DNA of 64,000 nt, taken from Antitrichia curtipendula. Taxonomy: Eukaryota; Streptophyta; Bryopsida; Hypnales; Leucodontaceae. Location: the NCBI GenBank assembly GCA_951230915.1, contig OX579633.1, forward strand, positions 7,352,145 through 7,416,144, in the 5' to 3' direction. Positions 11,340 to 22,900 of this stretch are shown here, in pieces (the stretch's first letter is position 1; every line of letters starts with the position of its first letter). Position numbers and translations under genes: made by a program. Under the pieces are notes generated by a model that saw nothing but the letters and a program-made list of their open reading frames with translations, did not search any database and was not told where the DNA came from.

Positions 11340-13860
11340 CCAAAGATCCAAGGAAAATTGCAAAAGCATTGAACACTTTATCTAGAGTAGAGGGGCTTGG
11401 AAATCGTATACCGCATTTGGAAGGAGAAGAATTCTTTGGAAGTACAAAGAGGAAATTGGATGTACCTATTGGAGATGCTGGAGACTCACATAGACCAGAC
11501 AAAGTGAATTTCAATCAACCACGTGTACGAACAAGGTCTACGGCTCCTTCAAATGAGATTTTCCAAGAGAAAGGTAAAGAGCTTGATAGTAATAGTGGTC
11601 CACATGTCACTCTTGCAAGTGAAAATGGCTGTGACACCTAACGATGGCATATTGCAAGGATAAGCCACAAATCAAATGCTAAATGTCACGCTCAACAACA
11701 GGGGTCGAATATAAAGTGCATTGCCAAAATTGCAAGGGAGAAGAAAGGAACAGCAGCTCCAACATATCAAGGTAGAAAAGTGGAGTATGGAAGTAAGCAA
11801 GAGGTGGTGGTCGACTTTTGGTCTTGTTGGGATGATATAGAACGATGTGTGAAAGGCTCAAAACGCAAGTGGATAATCGACTAGACAAAGCTGCCAAACG
11901 TCTGGCCACTACTGTTAGGGACACACCTCAACCGAGAGGAGACTTTGATCTTGCAACATGCAGGATTCTAACTCCAACAATGCCCTACACTATCGCCTCA
12001 TTGACTGTTCAGCATGTCAAAGGTTTTCAAGACTGTTTTATTTGACCATCGAACACCAACAAATCCAGATGTCTATCCAACGGTGAAGAACAGTCGAACC
12101 AGTAGAAGGATTGCAAATGCACCAAGTATTGAACAACAGAATAAGTGGGAGAGTACAAAGAACATTAGAGGTCAAATTCTAGGAGTAACCTTAATCCTAG
12201 AACCAGGCTTAGGAGCAATAGTGTCACTAGAGACATGGATAGATCAATACAAAAATGTCTACCGAATTGCAATTGGTCTGTTTCCCACGTGCACATGTCC
12301 AAACTTTGTAAATATGGTTGTTTCTGCTATTGGAGGTCGACAGCAGTACGTGAATTGCAAACACCTATACTACTCACTATAAGAAAACAGGTTGTTTTTT
12401 TATGTTGCAGAAAACATGAGACGGCGTCTTGTTTGACGCGGAAGTAATCGGCTTAGACGTCTCCTAAAATCCGTTTGAATTGACAGGCAAAAAACGTGCA
12501 AAAATCACAAAAAAACGCGTCGTTTCCTAGCTTGTTTTTTCCTGATGTCACACATGACAAGGTGAACAAAGGTCTGTAGAGGTCGACATGTGGAGGCCAC
12601 GTAAGCGCCATGTCAGTGCCACATGCTCGACCACTGCCACGTCATCTTTTTTTCCATCCATGTCATTGCTGATGTGGTTGTCGCAGCACAGGATAAACAA
12701 TTCCCATGTTATACTTCCAAAAACCACTCTAAAGCATAACAAAGTGACTCTAAAGATCGAACCCACGAGATTCTGTGAAGTATCTAACTCTATTAACGAA
12801 CTAAGCCAAGTCAGGGACAACAGTCATCTTTTCCGGTCCTCTTCCTATGACCGGAACCAAAAACACCCAGAAAACAAAGGACCGGATTCTTGCTCTCTTC
12901 CGATTCCAACTAGTCTTCCGATTGTTGAATCCAAAACAACCCAAGGACCCTATCTCTTCCGGTCCGGGTATCCGTCTAGACCAATCTGTTCTAGACAACT
13001 CACAACCATTTCCTCTCCTATCCGGTTTGGTTTTGCCTCTGTTTAGCCATCAAAGGGTTCGCCGCTTGCTTTTGAGAGTGGTAGGCCCACCACACCTTCC
13101 GTGACTTATAGTGGCTGAAGACCCACTTTCCTAATCTCTTCCTTCCTAGGCTAGTACGGATCCGGTTTGGTCCTTCACAGCAATCCAGATCGCAATCCGG
13201 TCCACTGGTCACACAAAGCCCCCCCGTACGATCCTCTCAATACTACAACGACCCTAATGTCATCTTATTCCGTGCGAAGCTAAGGCGGTTACAAGTGTAC
13301 CCGTCCGTTCCAACGTCAACTAGAATTCTTCCGTTTACCGCTAAGATGGCGAGACCTCACAAGAGATCAGACACTCAACCGGATTTCTCACCTAGGAGTT
13401 CTAGCGCGACTAAGGAATCCCTCCCTATCCGCCTAGCCTAACAACGGCTTTCTCACCCGGAATCTCAAACTCTAGAAGCGCTGAGGCACTGAAGTTCACT
13501 CCCAACTCTATCCTATCCGCTCACATGCACTTAGAACCAAGAAAAACACCAAGGGGAGAAATCCCAACGCATCCGCTCGTGCTTTCCAAACTCCCTCACG
13601 CACAACTCTGCCAAAACATGGGAGAACGTACAACAAGAAAGTACAAAGAGAGAACACAAAGAAAATGTAGAAGGAAAGACTCCCAGTCCTCAGTACAAGG
13701 ACTGAATTATATACACTTTGAGAACTTCCAAAAATAACAAAAGGCAAAAAGAACCGTTAAAAGTCAACCTAAATCCGGATCCTAACTTCCGGTCTTCCTA
13801 ACACTACCGGATCGGATTACTAATCCGGATCCGTTCCTGTCCTATCTTTCCTAACTTATT

Positions 13861-15504
13861 CTACATCGCTATCCCGCGCCCCAACGAAGGACTCTTGGGC
13901 TCCGCCTCCAATTGCTCAAAGACTTCTTCCAAGTTCCTGTTCCGCTCTCCAGCCATCGGATTTGGCATGTCAGAACCGGGAGAGTCTTCGATGTTGATCG
14001 GCGCGGTCTGGGAAGGCTAACTCGGCTTTGACTGCAGAGTCTGGTCCCTTCCTTCCCTTGGGTCTGGCACTTCCGGAAACGATTCCGGCATGGAGATGTT
14101 TGATAGGTGGACCCTCATCGATCCGGTCAGCTTCTGTGTACATTCCTCCATCCGATCCGCCGCTCCTCGTGCTAAGACCAAATTCTTCTCCACCTGCTCG
14201 AAGAAATCAGTCAGGATCCGGACTATCCGGGTACCGGATAGTTTCTTCTCCTCCAAGACCTTCTCGTCAAAGAGTCTGGCCCTGACTGCCACGCTTCCGG
14301 TCTCACCGAAAGTCGCCTTTACCGATTCCGCCACCTTTTGCGTCTCATCCGCCATTATCCGGGTGGCGGCCATATCTTCCTTGAAGGTGGCCACTTCCGC
14401 CTTCAACATGTCGACCTCCTCTTGAAGTCGACGGATCTCCGCTTCCTGCTTCCGGATCTCGACCGGATTGGTGATGCACTCCGCTACCTTCCCTGGCAAC
14501 TTGCTATCCGGTGCGACCTGCACCAACTCTCCGATTTGGATTAGGGCGATTCTCTTTGCCTCCCAGTCCGTGCGGATGTCGACGAGGGTCTTCACCAACT
14601 TCTCGAACGGGTCGACCGGTCCCTTCTTCGAACAGCCTGTCTTCTCCCCTTCCGGTGTCTTCTCCTTTCCGATTTTATCACCGAGTGGAGATCCTCTTCC
14701 GGTCGGAGACGTCGTCTTGTGCCGCTTGGGCTGCCTCTCCGCCTCTTCTTCATCTTCTTCTTTTTCTTCGGTCTCGGATCCGGTTTCCTCTTCCTCCTCG
14801 TCCGTTTCCGATTCTCCGTATTTCAGGAGATTTTCCTGGGCCTTCCACTCCTTCTCTTCCGAGTCTAAAAGGAGCTGGTGTTGCTCATAGAGGTGGAAAA
14901 GGTAGGGACACACGGGTGTCAGCCTACTCCTTCCGACCCTCGTCGCCAACTGGGCCACCAGATCGAACATGATCCGGGCCCAGTCCGCTTTCCGGTCACC
15001 GCTCAGGGCATCGAAAATAGTGTTGCCGAGGGTGATTGTCACCCTTGTCGGCTTCTCCGGATGGAGGATCGGGATCAGGAACTGTAACAGTTTCCGGTGC
15101 CGGTCGTCGATGCAGTCTTCCACCGCGTATCCGTCCTTGGGGTTGACCGCTCCTCGGAACTTGCCCCGGACGTACTCGTCCTTCCGGTTTGCCATCCCGT
15201 GGCCTCCTACCCGGAACTTATAAACCTCCCTCCAGATCTCTTCCGTCCATTGATGTGGAACACAGCGGATCGTGTTGTCGAACTGGTTCGTCCACTTCCC
15301 CTGGATCTCCTTCACCATCCGCTCGTCCTTAAAACCCCAAGGTTTGTCGAGCAAACCCTGGCACCCCATCCGGTTGAGATCTAACCGGAGCATCTCCATC
15401 TCCTCCTCTGTCGAAGGGAGAACCGGAACGACCTTCCGGAGTTTGACCGGAGCCGACGACGTGGATGGGCCTGGTCTGTTCCGCCTAAGCTGCGGCATGG
15501 ACAC
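13861..15504 (-). CDS. coiled-coil capsid-like (gag-like) protein of element B, one internal TAG
   Basis: Starts with ATG at 15504 (MSMPQLRRNRPGPSTSS) and runs 495 codons to a TAG at 14017-14019. The same frame then stays open for another 51 codons to the TAG at 13861-13863. The N-terminal third is globular, with RKADWARIMFDLVAQ and TPVCPYLFHLYEQHQLL, a pattern reminiscent of plant transposon proteins found in non-autonomous elements. Then come an acidic Asp/Glu stretch, a basic KRHKTTSP segment and a long heptad-rich coiled coil (about residues 330-400). There is no zinc knuckle, protease or polymerase. The related ORF at 57191-58490 also carries internal stops, at different sites. Function unknown; a structural particle protein or DNA-binding factor is possible. 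Confidence 0.6.
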
Positions 15505-15759
15505 AGACTAGATCTAAGACAATCCTTTCCGATTCTACCTCACACAGTCCTAGCCGCACGTCCCGTTCTCACGTTCTCTCTCCGATCTCAACCGGAAACC
15601 TGCACAGCGATCGGTACGCAACCGGAAACCTACCCTGCAGCACACCTCTACCGCTCACACAAGCACGCGCACGCTCACAACACTTGAAAACGAGGAGCGC
15701 CCAAGAACACTCTCACCAAACAGCGTTTGGAAATGGACAGTAACTGAGGAGGTCCTGGG

Positions 15760-15767
15760 CTTTTATA
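15760..15767 (-). promoter_or_regulatory. TATA box for the element B ORF
   Basis: On the minus strand the sequence reads TATAAAAG about 255 bases upstream of the ORF start at 15504, inside the element and about 295 bases from its right end. Its place suggests the element brings its own promoter. The transcription start would fall near 15735. Confidence 0.45.
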
Positions 15768-17188
15768 GTCTCTCATGACCTAAAAGCCGTCATGATGACG
15801 TTTACCGGTCCGGTCCCACCAATCCGGTCTAACCCTAATCCGGTTCTATACCCCCAATCCGGTCCACTACTACTTCCGATTCCAATCCGGTTCCTGGGTG
15901 TCACCACTAGGATTGGATTCGTGCCAACTATTCCACTATTTCAATGTCTTTCCTAATTTTCCGTCCTCTGCTGTTTCTAGACAAAACCTACATACTAATC
16001 GATAGTTTCCGTTCCGTTTTCTAGATAAACAACTGAAAACCAAAAATTCGGACTGCGACAGTGGTCTTTGACGTGGAGGCAGGAAATTGTGACGTGGTCA
16101 TTGACGTGGAGGCGGGAAATTGTGACGTGGTCACTGACATGGAGGCCACGTCAGCTCATTTTTGTGTCATTTGAATAATTTAATGGTGTTTTTTGAGATG
16201 TCAAATTAGACATTTTTTGCAATGTCAAATTACACATTTTTTCAAACATCAATTGCTATATACCCTACCTACAAGGCAATATCAATAAAAATTTAATATA
16301 AATTAAAAAAATGAAATGAACAAAAAAAAATTCTGAATTCAACAAAAATTGAAGAAAACTTACCATCAACCATTAAGGGAATTTTTAATGGCCAAATGAA
16401 GGAATTACTTCATTAAAAGTTAATAAAAATGAAGGATAAGGACATTGTATTTATATCCATACTCTGCCCATGGAAAGACAAACAATATGGGATAAGTAGA
16501 ATATGGTTATTTCACTTGTTTACATGATGTTGTTTTTGACGTGTATATGTTTTTTTAAACATAGAGATGTTGTTTCAGACATCTCGACGTTTTTGTGGAC
16601 ATTTCACTTTGAATACAATTTTTTTTATATATCCCATATCAATTGTCTCTCTTCCACCCCCCACCTGTATAAAGACTTTATATTTTCATCCATGGAACAC
16701 ATCCATTTTCATCCATCCATTTTTTTTTTTTTTGGAAAGCATGCCACGTCATTGCCTTTTTCCTAAATTTTTTTTATAAGGCCAATATTTTTCCATTGAC
16801 CGTAGTAATTTTTAGTAATTTATCTATAATGAAAGTGGACTTCATGCTGACGTGGCAGTCTATATTTCTTGAGATGTCACAACATGTGATCAACTTGTTT
16901 TTTTAAACATTGTTAAAAACATCTCTGTCTACGGTGACATCTACTTGTTTTCCAACTTAGTCGCACATGTTTTTTGCAACATCAAATCAAATTCACTCTT
17001 TTGCACCCGTTCACTGCTTAACGCATGACATCTCAGCAAACATGGCACGTTTTGGTCCAACGACAGCAAAAACGGGGTTTTCTTATAGTGACTTGTATAT
17101 GTACTTTTGCAAGATGGATGTGAACGAAGACAAATTCATTCACACACCCAGTTATAACTTCAATGAGTTGAAGGTACTTCTAGTTTGA

Positions 17189-18430
17189 GCAGGAATTATT
17201 ATACTTCCTGAATAGGCATAGACACATTTTAAAGTGTATTCTATGCATATTGTATTCACTTAAGTATAGTAGAATTGAAACATTATGAGTATGATTATTC
17301 CCTAAATCCTAAACCGTCTTTGAAGTATAGGAAGTTGGGAACATGTCTCATTACTCTGAGTCGTGTAGTTTTATAAGGTGAGTTTATGACTTCATGTGAT
17401 TTATTTTGAACCACGCCTTCATCATTATACATATGAAAATGGAAATCATTTTTGGTCAAACCATTCTCATCTTCATGGGCCTACTTCATTTTTTTCTTAA
17501 TTCCTTTTTTCCCCTTGCCCTTTCCTATTTTTTTGGCCTCTTATAATTATTTTTTTCTTTCCTTAATATTGTTTTTCATCCTCCCAATTTTTTTTCCCAA
17601 TTTTCTTTCATTTTTCTTCCATTTTTTTGGCCTCTTATAATTATTTTTTCCTTTCCTTAATATTTTTTTTCATCCTCCCAATTTTTTTTTTCCAATTTTC
17701 TTTCATTTTTCTTCCATTTTTTTGGCGTTTTCCTTCCATTTCCATTTTTCTATTTCTATTTTCCATTTATTTCAATTATTTTTTTGGCGTTTTCCTTCCA
17801 TTTCCATTTTTCTATTTCTATTTTCCATTTATTTCAATTATTTTTTTGGCGTTTTCCTTCCATTTCCATTTTTCTATTTCTATTTCCCATTTATTTCAAT
17901 TATTTTTTTGGCCTTCTTCCCCCCCCCCTTTTTTTTAAATCCACCTTTTCATTCATTCATTTCAGCGCTTAAAGTACTCATTGCCTTCACTGTTTGCTTG
18001 TTTTTTAGTATGATGCCTTCCATTTCTGAAGCCTAAACCTTCGCCTAAATACTTAAACATTGGAGCAAGATGTCTACCACTATAGTATGAGGTATTCATG
18101 TCCCCTAAGCTTCAAGCTGCGTACTCACTCTCCACGTGCCGTCATTGCTGAAATTCTGCACAAAACTACAACTAACTAGGGCCTAACCCTATAGAAAATC
18201 AGAATTGGAAGACAATAAAATAAAAAATTGAACACAATCCACGGTTATAGGAGACACGGCCATAAGTACCAACAATTACCATAAATAGTAAGTTTTTTTT
18301 TTTGTAGACTAGAATTTGAAAACTTTCCTTCTTTAGGTCTGGTAAACAAAATTTATAAAATTTTAGAGCTCTACGCTCGCAAACTTCACGTTCATAGCTT
18401 GCAAGCTCGACGCTCCAAACTCGCATGCTA
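17189..18430. other. right subterminal region of the older two-gene element
   Basis: Non-coding, after the stop of the SWIM transposase. Apart from the pyrimidine-rich repeats it holds CACGGTTATAGG and CACGGCCATAAG (about 18240-18270) and the run GCTCTACGCTCGCAAA (about 18368-18383). These match motifs in the subterminal regions of the intact element (about 26560-26720 and 40180-40470). Confidence 0.45.
17525..17930 (+). repeat. pyrimidine-rich tandem repeats (about 100-bp and 62-bp units)
   Basis: Almost pure T/C on the plus strand. Two copies of a roughly 100-base unit (starting TTTTTTTGGCCTCTTATAAT at about 17528 and 17627) are followed by three nearly identical 62-base units beginning TTTTTTGGCGTTTTCCTTCC (about 17719, 17781 and 17843). 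The block ends in a C8/T8 run at about 17922-17936. Open frames here encode only Phe/Pro/Ser/Ile low-complexity peptides and are not genes. Confidence 0.85.
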
Positions 18431-18437
18431 GTGTCCA

Positions 18438-18571
18438 CTAGAAAAAACTTGTGTTTTTTTGGACATCAAACATAATATTAAGATGCTAGTTTTGACATCA
18501 AAACTAGTATTTTAATGTTATGTTTGATGTCCAAAAAAGTGGACGTCCAAAAAAACACAGGTTTCTTCTAG
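18438..18571. repeat. 134-bp hairpin (foldback MITE-like)
   Basis: A nearly complete palindrome. The left arm starts CTAGAAAAAACTTGTG and the right arm ends CAGGTTTCTTCTAG. The centre is CTAGTTTTGA / TCAAAACTAG with a two-base spacer. The arms are about 65 bases with only a few mismatches. It lies right at the end of the older two-gene element and may be a small insertion into its terminal repeat. Confidence 0.7.
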
Positions 18572-21500
18572 ACATTGTTGAACAATTTAGATTTTCCTTT
18601 AATCTTGAACCTACTTCTACCTAAATATTTTTTAGTGAGTGAAAACTAAGTGTATTTTTGAATTTTTTTTCCTAGTCTCTCAACTCAATTATTTATCATA
18701 TAAAACTAGAGTTTCAAAATTAATAAAGCAAAAATGATAAGTTATGAAGGTTGAAAGCCAAAAAATGTAGTTGAGCAAGGTGCAAAAAAATTTGTTTCTT
18801 TATTTTAAATGCAAATATCTTGCAATTGACACAATCAAAGTTTGTAAAAATTCTTCCACATTCTTACACTTGTCTAGTACAAAATTCTAAGGTTGAATAT
18901 AGAAAAAAAAACATTTTGGATTTTTTTGCTCTTTGCTATAGAAATGATACTTTTGAGTAATTTTGATGGAAAAGAGGCCTTAGGACTTTAGGAGTTAAAC
19001 TATTTTTGAGCCCACTTGAAGTTTCTCTTTATCAAACATAAATTAGCAACACTTAAGGTCCTTCTTAAATATGGTTTCTTGTTCAATTTGAACACAAATT
19101 AGAAATTCCAATTGAATTAGGATTTTGTGGGATTCTTTTTGCCACCTCAAAGATGAGGGATATCAAGAATGTTCAAGTTTTTAAGGAAGGACAAATGTAC
19201 TCATTCTTGTGGAACTCTCCAAACTTCCCTCATTTATGTGATCATTATGGATAGCAAGCTCTATGAAAACTTAAAATGATTGAAATGGAATGAAATTTAT
19301 GTGAACATTTTCAACTATGATTCTATGAATGGAGGGCCACCATTAAAAATTCTAAACAATAAATATCATTGACATTATTGACATGTTACTTCTTTCACAT
19401 TGAAAACATAAATTTTAATCTCGTAGCTCCTCGTTAACTCCATTCAACCATTAACCTCTAAATGCCCAAGGCACCAAAATGTGGTGTTGAAGAAACCTTG
19501 ACAAAAATGTGGTGTCAAAGAAACTTTGAAGCTAAATAAAACCTTACCATCTTTGAGGTGGCAAAAAGAATCTCACAAAATCCTAATTCAATTGGAATTT
19601 ATATTTTTTTTTAATTATTTTTTAAGTCTAGTTTAGCATCAAAAATCCAATTTTGAAAATGATTGATTATGATTTTTCTATTCAAGATGTTGTACAAAGA
19701 TGTCTATTGCAATCTTGACTTTCTGTAGTTTTGAGGGCTCTTAGAAACGAGCCTCAAATTTACTAGATTTTGGAGAAGAAATCGGATTAGAAATTCATTT
19801 AAAAAAATTGTAAAGTAGATTTTTAGAAGCCATAAACTGATAGGGGTTATGCATGTGAGGCCCTTTATCTTCATATTTTTTTGGTAACCAACTTTTTAGA
19901 TTTGACATGTGAAAAGAGGATTGAAAGACCTCAAATCACTTTTGCAATTTTAACATTATCTTGATCAAATGTTATAATATTTCAATCTATAAGTGATATT
20001 GTTGTGTTCTCTTTTCTTATGTGATCTCTAACATGTCTAATTTGAATTTGTGTGGTTGCAATTCAAAAAAATTGATATAACTTATCAAAAAGTTATTTTT
20101 GTTCAATTTAGAGCAAATTCCTAGAAGTTCAAAAAAGACCTTAGACATTTAGGGATTAAGAAGAAATTGGGGCCTAGAGAAAGTTGTCCCCTTTTGAGAA
20201 GTTGTGACCAACAATCACGGGGAGTTCACTTAGAGTGTCCATTAGAAACTACGTGCAAATAAAACTTTGGACCCCCTATTTACTTTTTGAATTTTAAATA
20301 AAATAAAAAATATGAATATATGAATATATTTTCCTACTTTGAAAGTTTATATTTTGAATTATTTTTATTTTTATTTGTTAATAATAATTAGTTACAAATT
20401 TTTGAAGTAAAAAGATACATTGTAGAACTGAAAAATAACTTTCACACTCCTATATTATATAAGAAAAAATTGTCTAAAAAATGAACAAAAAATTCCTAAC
20501 AATAACTCTTTGTTGAAAGCTCATTTTGAGTTGAAAATTGATTCAATGGTCATCTAAATGTATTCTCTATAATTATTTGAGTTGAAAAACATGTCATTTT
20601 AGTTCATTTTCAACCTCTGCTACAAATCATTTTACATTTTATTTGGGTTGGAAATTTCGGCAATAGAAACCTATAGTCATTATTAAACAATGCTCAAAAT
20701 TTTAGGTTGAAATTATTGTTTATTAGAAACCACTTGTCCGCACGTGGTTTGTTGTAGTAGCACAAGTGCACCCCCCGAGCCAACAATGACTAGCAAACTG
20801 TTGAATAAAAAAATTAATTACAATCCACTCTAACAAGCTATTTGTCATGGTAGACTGCACTTTGAATTTATTTTTTATTTATTTTTCTTTTATAAGTAAT
20901 CCACCTGCCAAGGCTAGCAATGTGGATTGTGATTCTATTTTTTTATTTTTTATTTTTTTTTGATTCCATTATCTACTAAGGTAGTCTACTCTAAAAGCAA
21001 CTGGCCTCTTGAAACCAATACTATAAAAAGGTATTGAATGGAGATGGTATGGTTCTTAAATGGACTTCTTTAGCCATTGAAAAACTTGAGAAAAAAATAT
21101 TGTTTATTGCAAAAGCCAATCATTGGCCTTGATTTCCTCAAATCACTTTAGAAGTTGCAAATGAATGATTTTTGGAAGATCTAGGGTCACAAACAGTAGG
21201 TGCCTACAACAAAAAAGCTTTGAAAATCCATAGGTAATTGAGAATTGCTTCAAAAAATCTAAAACCACTTTGGTTACATTTGGCATCTATTTGTTTTTCT
21301 GAAAAATGAGCTAAAAATATTTTTATTCATATAAAGCTATGAAAAAGATGGATCAGCCCTTAAATGGTTGTTTTTAGAGCATACTACCTTAGTCACTATT
21401 GGTTTAGAAGTGTGTGAGCACTTGACTTATTACTTCAGTCTCAAAATAATTTTTTTTCTTTTGCATTTTATTAATAAGTTTTATAAATAAACCTCTCTAC

Positions 21501-22900
21501 AAGTAGTGTTAATATGTAATTGGTAAAGTCCCTACTAATTTAATGTCTTACCCTCATAAATATGGAGTATCAAAAACACTCTAATGTCATGCTTTAAGAT
21601 GAATTTGGTATTCCAAAAATAGCCTAGGTCTAATTTGTAGAATTAATAGCAAAATATCCTTTCAATTAGAACCTAATCCTAACTTGCAAATATATGTGAT
21701 AGGACCAGCTAAATTAAATTAGTATTTTCATTTGTGATAGAGTCTTTTTAGGTCTAAAAGACCTCATAAGACGAGAATTCTAAGTTACCAGTCATTTTGA
21801 AAGAAAAATTTAAAAATTAAATATTAGCCTTGTAGATGAAACCTCAAGTAGTGTAAAGAACACCGCAACCAAAGATTGAAGAAAAGTGTTTTTGAAACAA
21901 TATCATGCCAAGAGCTCAACAACACAATTGGTTCATCAAGATTCCCTTCTAATCAAAAGATTCTTGATCCACTAGATCAAATAGAAAGAAATAACGATTA
22001 GCCTTCTTGTGGAAAGTACATACTAGTAAGAATATGAGCATGCATTTAGTTTTTGAGACCCACTTAAAAGTCAACTTAAAAGTTATAGAATTTTTTTAAT
22101 TGCAAGAGTGAGTTTTTAGAAAAGTCAACCACTTCAACCAATGTTGGAATTTTTTTTGAAATTATCCAGGTTGGAATAAAATTTCACTAAATATATTAGT
22201 ATAGAATTTTTAGTCACAACAATGCTCTTTGACAAGTTTCAAGGCATTCAAACACCAACAAGTACCCAAACAAACAACCCGAATGATAGTTTTTTGCAAA
22301 ATTTAAACAAATTTGAAGTATTGGTTGAAGCCAAGGGAACATATGACATCTAAACAAAGTCAAAATGAAGTATTTTATTACTCCCAAAAGACTTTTGAAC
22401 ACTCCAAACAAGTCCAAATTCTTTGAAAATATAAATTCTTTCATCTAAGATTTAATGGGTTTTTATTTGGGCAATTTGCAATTTTTATGAGTTGAAATGA
22501 CCTAAAAGATGGGGGGAAGGGAGTTTCACATGCAAATTTTGATCCTTCTAAAGCTAATATTGCAATATATTTGCAATTTGGAGCTTTTCTCCAAAATTTA
22601 GAAATTAGTTCAACAATAAATTTGACTTTTATTAGTAATTAGAGGTTAAAGATTAAAAACATTTTGGGGTTAAACAAGGAGAAAAGGCCTTTGGAAAATG
22701 TATAAAATTTCATTCTTTTTCTCCTCAAAGCACCTCCATTTTCTAATGTTGAAACATTGATGTTTTGTCTGCATGGAATTTTGGGCCAATTTGGCCTTTT
22801 GTTGTCCTTATTGTGGGCTTAGAGTAATTTTTGCTCATCTTTCTAAGTGTTTTGATGCACTCTTTTAAGGACATGAGGATCCCTTCAACTCTTTCTACAT
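18572..22900. other. AT-rich non-coding repeat region
   Basis: No convincing gene. It contains the MITE at 19103-19600. The stretch at about 19610-20020 resembles the reverse complement of the interior of the foldback element at 53480-55445: both share an ACATGTCAAATCTAAAAA block next to a TTGGTnACCAAAAAAATATG block. The rest (20300-22900) is unique-looking AT-rich DNA with a short minus-strand frame at 22214-22444 that shows no family features. Confidence 0.5.
19103..19600. mobile_element. 498-bp MITE with 52-bp terminal inverted repeats
   Basis: The left end starts AAATTCCAATTGAATTAGGA at 19103 and the right end is its reverse complement, ending at 19600. The inverted repeats extend 52 bases through CACCTCAAAGATG with a single mismatch (G/A). 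The interior is AT-rich and non-coding. The target duplication was not resolved. The near-identity of the arms points to recent activity or conversion. Confidence 0.8.

Larger units (their letters stand above)
12679..16060 (-). mobile_element. complete 3.4-kb single-ORF element with GTGGT duplication (element B)
   Basis: The ends are TGTCGCAG and CTGCGACA, a perfect 8-base inverted repeat, flanked by GTGGT on both sides (12674-12678 and 16061-16065). It carries one ORF (13861-15504, -) with a TATAAAAG box upstream, and about 1.2 kb of TCCGGA-rich sequence after the ORF. No reverse transcriptase, integrase or DDE transposase is visible. TG...CA ends with a 5-bp duplication suggest a retroviral-type integrase, but no internal long terminal repeat could be delimited. 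It is nested in the CACTA element. Relatives: 10076-11339 and 56095-58500. Confidence 0.75.
12375..17090. mobile_element. non-autonomous CACTA (En/Spm-type) element
   Basis: The termini are CACTATAAGAAAAC (12375-12388) and its exact reverse complement GTTTTCTTATAGTG (17077-17090), flanked on both sides by ACT (12372-12374 and 17091-17093). Three-base duplications and CACTA ends define this superfamily. Without the nested 3.4-kb element (12679-16060 plus one GTGGT) it is about 1.33 kb. It has no transposase, and its subterminal regions hold repeated GACGTGGAGGC and CCACGTCA motifs (about 12560-12640 and 16066-16150), the expected kind of transposase-binding repeats. It is inserted in the SWIM finger codons of the older transposase copy. 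Confidence 0.88.
11340..17188 (+). pseudogene. SWIM-finger Mutator-like transposase, C-terminal part, split by a CACTA element
   Basis: Coding remains run 11340-12374 and continue at 17094-17188 once the CACTA element 12375-17090 and one copy of its ACT duplication are removed; the frame is then restored. The peptide aligns with 38097-39587 of the younger copy through PHLEGEEFF, SHRPDKVNF, RWHIARI, DDIERCVKG and NVWPLLLGTHL. The SWIM signature C-x-C-xn-C-x-H is visible as CTCPNF and NCKHLYY. In-frame stops occur at about 11639 (TAA), 11882 (TAG) and 11970 (TAA). The N-terminal zinc-binding region and the DDE core are missing, cut off at element 10076-11339. Role by family: transposition of Mutator-type elements. 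Confidence 0.7.
1206..18430. mobile_element. older, broken copy of the two-gene ParB-methyltransferase/SWIM element
   Basis: This interval repeats the layout of the intact element at 26383-40481. A ParB/methyltransferase gene runs leftward (1876-5982) and a SWIM transposase runs rightward (11340-17188). Both ends keep degenerate subterminal motifs of the intact copy: GTGAGCCTATGAGCC near 1213 and CTATGACC near 1268 on the left, and CACGGTTATAGG (about 18241) with GCTCTACGCTCGCAAA (about 18368) on the right. The hAT transposase (6957-10075), fragment 10076-11339 and CACTA insertion 12375-17090 lie inside and explain the missing N-terminal half of the transposase. Exact termini and a target duplication are not visible, so both ends are approximate. 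Confidence 0.55.

Noticed and set aside
14028..15511. Several plus-strand frames opposite the gag-like ORF
   Set aside because: They are shadows of the minus-strand gene caused by its codon bias.
10076..16060. One LTR retrotransposon with LTRs at 10076-11339 and inside 12679-16060
   Set aside because: The CACTA boundary at 12375 and the SWIM coding sequence at 11340-12374 separate them, and 12679-16060 has its own target duplication, so they are separate insertions.
17452..18036. Overlapping Phe/Pro-rich frames
   Set aside because: These are translations of the pyrimidine-rich tandem repeats with no domain or start context.
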